A stretch of DNA of 64,000 nt from Azospirillum melinis (GTDB lineage Bacteria > Pseudomonadota > Alphaproteobacteria > Azospirillales > Azospirillaceae): positions 62,001-126,000 of the forward strand of contig NZ_WHOS01000009.1 in assembly GCF_013340935.1 (NCBI RefSeq). The letters are read 5' to 3'. Position 1 is the first letter of the stretch. The number at the start of each line of letters is the position of its first letter. Below are positions 61,490 through 64,000 of the stretch, one piece after another. The notes under the pieces are model-generated. The model was not told the origin of the DNA. It saw only the letters and a program-made list of their open reading frames with translations, and made no database searches. Both the position numbers and the translations under genes were made by a program.

Positions 61490-63106
61490 ATGCTGCCCAA
61501 CGCGGACAGCTGGGAAGGGGTGTCCCGCGCCTTCGCCTGGCGCGTGCCCGACCGCTACAACATTGGCGTCGACGTCTGCGACCGCTGGGCGGAGGCGGAG
61601 CCGGACCGCATCGCCCTGATCAACAAGCGGCGCGACGGCGGGGTCGAGGAATACCGGTTCTCCGACATCCGCGCCCTGTCCAACCGCTTTGCCAACGCAT
61701 TGACGGCGCAGGGCGTGGTGCGCGGCGACCGGGTCGGCATCCTGCTGCCCCAGGCGCCGGAAACCGCAATCAGCCACGTGGCGGTCTACAAGCTGGGCGG
61801 CATCGCCGTTCCGCTGTTCTCGCTGTTCGGGGTGGAGGCACTGGAATACCGGCTGGCCAATTGCGGCGCCCGCGCCGTGGTCACCGATGCGGTGGGCGCC
61901 GCCAAGATCGCCCAGATCCGCGACCGCCTGCCGGAACTCCGCGCCGTCTACCGCATCGACGGGTCGGGGCCGGGCTGCCTCGACTGGCACGGGCTGTGCG
62001 ATGCGGCATCCGATAGCTTCACCCCGGCCGACACCGGCCCGGACGACCCGGCGTTGATCATCTACACCTCCGGCACCACCGGCCAGCCCAAGGGGGCGCT
62101 GCATGCCCACCGGGTGCTGCTGGGCCATCTGCCGGGCGTGGAGATGTCGCACGACCTGTTCCCGCAGCCGGACGACCGCATCTGGACACCGGCCGACTGG
62201 GCGTGGATCGGCGGTCTGCTCGACGTGCTGCTGCCGGCCTGGCACCATGGCGTGACGGTGGTGTCCCACCGCTTCGAAAAATTCGACGCCGAGGCCGCCT
62301 TCGCCCTGCTGGCCGAGTTCAAGGTGCGCAACGCCTTCCTGCCACCGACCGCGCTGAAGATGATGCGGGCGGTGAAGAACCCGCGGGCGCGCCATGCCAT
62401 CGACATGAGATCGGTCGCCAGCGGCGGCGAGACCCTGGGCGCCGGGCTGCTCGACTGGGGGCGCGAGACCTTCGGCGTGACGATCAACGAGTTCTATGGC
62501 CAGACCGAGTGCAACATGATCGTCTCCTCGGCCGCCACGCTGATGGCGCCGAAGCCCGGAATCATGGGCCGCCCGGTCCCCGGCCATGACGTGGCGGTGA
62601 TCGACGGCGAGGGCAACCGCATGGCGCCGGGGCAACTCGGCCTGATCGCGGTACACCGGCCGGATCCGGTGATGTTCCTCGGCTATTGGAACAACCCCGC
62701 CGCCACCGCCGCCAAATTCATCGGCGACTGGCTGGTCACCGGCGACCAGGGCGAGTTGGACGAGGACGGCTACATCCGCTTCGTCGGGCGCGACGACGAT
62801 GTCATCACCTCGGCCGGCTACCGCATCGGCCCCGGCGAGATCGAGGATTGCCTGATCGGCCACCCCGCCGTCCGCATGGCGGCCGTGGTTGGCGTGCCCG
62901 ATCCGCTGCGCACGGAAATCGTCAAGGCCTTCGTCGTCCTGCAGGAGGGTGTGACGCCGGACGATGCGCTGGTCGCCTCCATCCAGGAGCATGTTAAGAC
63001 CCGGCTGGCCGCCCACGAATATCCGCGCGCCATCGAATTCATGGAAAGCCTTCCCATGACCACCACCGGCAAGATCATTCGCCGGGAGTTGAGGAACCGC
63101 TCGTAA
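61490..63106 (+). CDS. Acyl-CoA synthetase (medium-chain, AMP-forming)
   Basis: A 538-residue ANL-family ligase. Motifs: YTSGTTGQPKGALHAH, the aromatic segment WTPADWAWIGGLLDVLLPAW typical of acetyl/medium-chain synthetases of the AcsM group, NEFYGQTECN, WLVTGDQGELDEDGYIRFVGRDDDVITSAGYRIGP (in part GRDDDVITSAGYRIGP) and the terminal Lys in TTTGKIIRREL. GGGAGG lies 8 nt before the ATG. It lies 4 bp upstream of a TauE-like permease and close to another LIV-type ATPase, an arrangement like the operon at 24-32 kb. Confidence 0.92.
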   Translation: MLPNADSWEGVSRAFAWRVPDRYNIGVDVCDRWAEAEPDRIALINKRRDGGVEEYRFSDIRALSNRFANALTAQGVVRGDRVGILLPQAPETAISHVAVYKLGGIAVPLFSLFGVEALEYRLANCGARAVVTDAVGAAKIAQIRDRLPELRAVYRIDGSGPGCLDWHGLCDAASDSFTPADTGPDDPALIIYTSGTTGQPKGALHAHRVLLGHLPGVEMSHDLFPQPDDRIWTPADWAWIGGLLDVLLPAWHHGVTVVSHRFEKFDAEAAFALLAEFKVRNAFLPPTALKMMRAVKNPRARHAIDMRSVASGGETLGAGLLDWGRETFGVTINEFYGQTECNMIVSSAATLMAPKPGIMGRPVPGHDVAVIDGEGNRMAPGQLGLIAVHRPDPVMFLGYWNNPAATAAKFIGDWLVTGDQGELDEDGYIRFVGRDDDVITSAGYRIGPGEIEDCLIGHPAVRMAAVVGVPDPLRTEIVKAFVVLQEGVTPDDALVASIQEHVKTRLAAHEYPRAIEFMESLPMTTTGKIIRRELRNRS

Positions 63107-63110
63107 TATC

Positions 63111-63848
63111 ATGATCGAATTTATTTTATTGGCTGCGGCATTTTTCGCCGGGGCGATGAATGCCGTTGCCGGCGGGGGAAGTTTCCTGACCCTGCCGGCC
63201 CTGATCTATGCCGGGGTGCCGCCGGTCGCCGCCAACGCCACCGGCACGGTCGCCCTGCTGCCCGGCTATGCCAGCGGGGTCTACGGCTATCGTCAGGATC
63301 TGACGCCGGTCGGCACGCTCAGCCTGCCGCTGCTGTCGGCGGTCAGTCTGGTCGGCGGTCTGGCCGGGGCCGGGCTGCTGCTGGTGACGCCGGATTCGGT
63401 GTTCCGCGGCATCGTGCCATGGCTGCTGCTGCTGGCGACCGGTCTGTTCGCCTTCGGCACCATGCTGGCGCAGCGTCTGCGCAGCCTGGGACTGCACGGC
63501 AACGGGGCGATGCTGGGCACGCTGTTCGCCGTCTCGGTCTATGGCGGCTATTTCAACGGCGGGCTCGGCATCCTCCTGCTGGCGCAGCTGAGCCTGTTCG
63601 GCATGACCGACCTGAACGCCATGAACGGGCTGAAGAACCTGTTCTCGGCCGTGCTGACCGCCATCGCCGTGGTGGCGTACGCCGCCGGCGGAGCGGTCGA
63701 ATGGCCGAAGGCGCTGCTGATGACGGTCGCGGCGGTCGCTGGCGGCTATGTCGGCGCCCGTCTGGGCCGCCGGATTCCGAAGCCCGTGCTGCGCGCCGGC
63801 ATCATCGCCGTCGGGCTGGTGATGAGCGCGGTATTCTTCCTGAAATGA
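63111..63848 (+). CDS. TauE/SafE family membrane transporter
   Basis: A 245-residue membrane protein with seven to eight hydrophobic segments and the two-fold family motif: FFAGAMNAVAGGGSFLTLPAL near the N-terminus and SVYGGYFNGGLGILLLAQL in the second half. Family members export sulfite, sulfoacetate or other small organic anions. It probably shares a transcript with the acyl-CoA synthetase (4-bp gap). The substrate is unknown. Confidence 0.88.
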   Translation: MIEFILLAAAFFAGAMNAVAGGGSFLTLPALIYAGVPPVAANATGTVALLPGYASGVYGYRQDLTPVGTLSLPLLSAVSLVGGLAGAGLLLVTPDSVFRGIVPWLLLLATGLFAFGTMLAQRLRSLGLHGNGAMLGTLFAVSVYGGYFNGGLGILLLAQLSLFGMTDLNAMNGLKNLFSAVLTAIAVVAYAAGGAVEWPKALLMTVAAVAGGYVGARLGRRIPKPVLRAGIIAVGLVMSAVFFLK

Positions 63849-63896
63849 TCGCGCTATAGAGGGCGCAACTCCGCGCCTGTCTGGACCCCTGCCGCC

Positions 63897-64000
63897 ATGC
63901 TGACCGTATCCGATCTCGACCTGTACTATGGTGACGCCCAGGCGCTCGACGGCGTCACGTTGCAGGTGGCGGCGGGGCAGACCACCGCCATCGTCGGCGC
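63897..64000 (+). CDS. ABC transporter ATP-binding protein, LivF-like (cut by window edge)
   Basis: Only the first 34 codons are present: MLTVSDLDLYYGDAQALDGV followed by TLQVAAGQTTAIVG, reaching the start of the Walker A loop. The YYGDAQALDGV pattern is characteristic of LivF-type ATPases. It begins 48 bp after the TauE-like gene, so a second organic-acid import cluster probably continues to the right. Confidence 0.75.
   Translation, partial: MLTVSDLDLYYGDAQALDGVTLQVAAGQTTAIVG

Noticed and set aside
61310..63112. Long upstream extension of the lipoprotein frame opposite the acyl-CoA synthetase
   Set aside because: The lipobox and signal peptide fix the start at 61309; the rest is antisense.

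Overview
The window is about 64 kb of very GC-rich DNA (roughly two thirds G+C) carrying only protein-coding genes, tightly packed and on both strands. I saw no rRNA, tRNA, IS element, phage or CRISPR array. Gene content points to a free-living or plant-associated alphaproteobacterium of the Azospirillum/Rhodospirillales type. It includes a flgE-flgK-flgL operon behind a sigma-54 promoter, dctA with dctBD and DctD-type upstream sites, a long-form malic enzyme, LIV-type ABC transporters tied to acyl-CoA catabolism, a tyrosinase, RTX proteins, and promoter matches to the EcfG general-stress sigma factor. The genus is an inference from content and base composition, not from a marker gene.

Layout. 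1-1.57 kb: a membrane pseudokinase with a DUF4384-like tail, cut by the left edge. 1.8-4.8 kb: a GH13 alpha-glucosidase and an orphan TRAP solute receptor. 4.8-12.7 kb (minus): flgE, flgK, flgL and a TPR glycosyltransferase-like gene. 12.8-19.6 kb: a DUF1491 gene, a Tat-exported tyrosinase with a small secreted companion, and a histidine kinase coupled to a 5'-nucleotidase-like periplasmic protein that has lost its metal ligands. 19.6-22.9 kb (minus): a compact operon of a CelD-like GNAT, an ATP-grasp ligase and a metallophosphoesterase. 23.1 kb: a glutathione transferase. 24.1-32.6 kb (plus): one catabolic operon with acyl-CoA dehydrogenase, acyl-CoA ligase, a complete LIV-type ABC importer, a PaaI-like thioesterase and a PaaG-like hydratase/isomerase. 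32.6-34.2 kb: small regulatory and secreted proteins. 34.2-43.1 kb (minus): trehalose and maltodextrin metabolism, with TreY and an 1868-residue fusion of maltokinase, TreZ and MalQ. 43.3-45.0 kb: an RTX protein. 45.1-52.5 kb: dctBD, dctA and maeB, a C4-dicarboxylate uptake and oxidation unit. 52.6-60.8 kb (plus): two very large TPR-glycosyltransferase genes, a sugar-1-phosphate nucleotidyltransferase and pseG, suggesting nonulosonate decoration of a surface structure. 60.8-64.0 kb: a glycine-zipper lipoprotein, a second acyl-CoA synthetase, a TauE/SafE permease and the start of another LivF-like ATPase, cut by the right edge.

How they work together. Three physiological themes stand out. The first is carbon import and oxidation: dct plus malic enzyme for dicarboxylates, and the LIV operon for an unidentified organic acid that is activated to a CoA ester. 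The second is stress and storage carbon: the trehalose unit has a good EcfG-type promoter. The third is motility and surface glycans: the hook and junction genes, the TPR glycosyltransferases and PseG, which could jointly build and decorate flagella or surface polysaccharide.

The least ordinary items are the Mak-TreZ-MalQ triple fusion, the catalytically dead nucleotidase coupled to a histidine kinase, the GNAT/ATP-grasp/phosphoesterase operon, a repeat domain shared by FlgE and FlgL, and the duplicated TPR-GT fusion whose internal linker looks like an intergenic repeat element.
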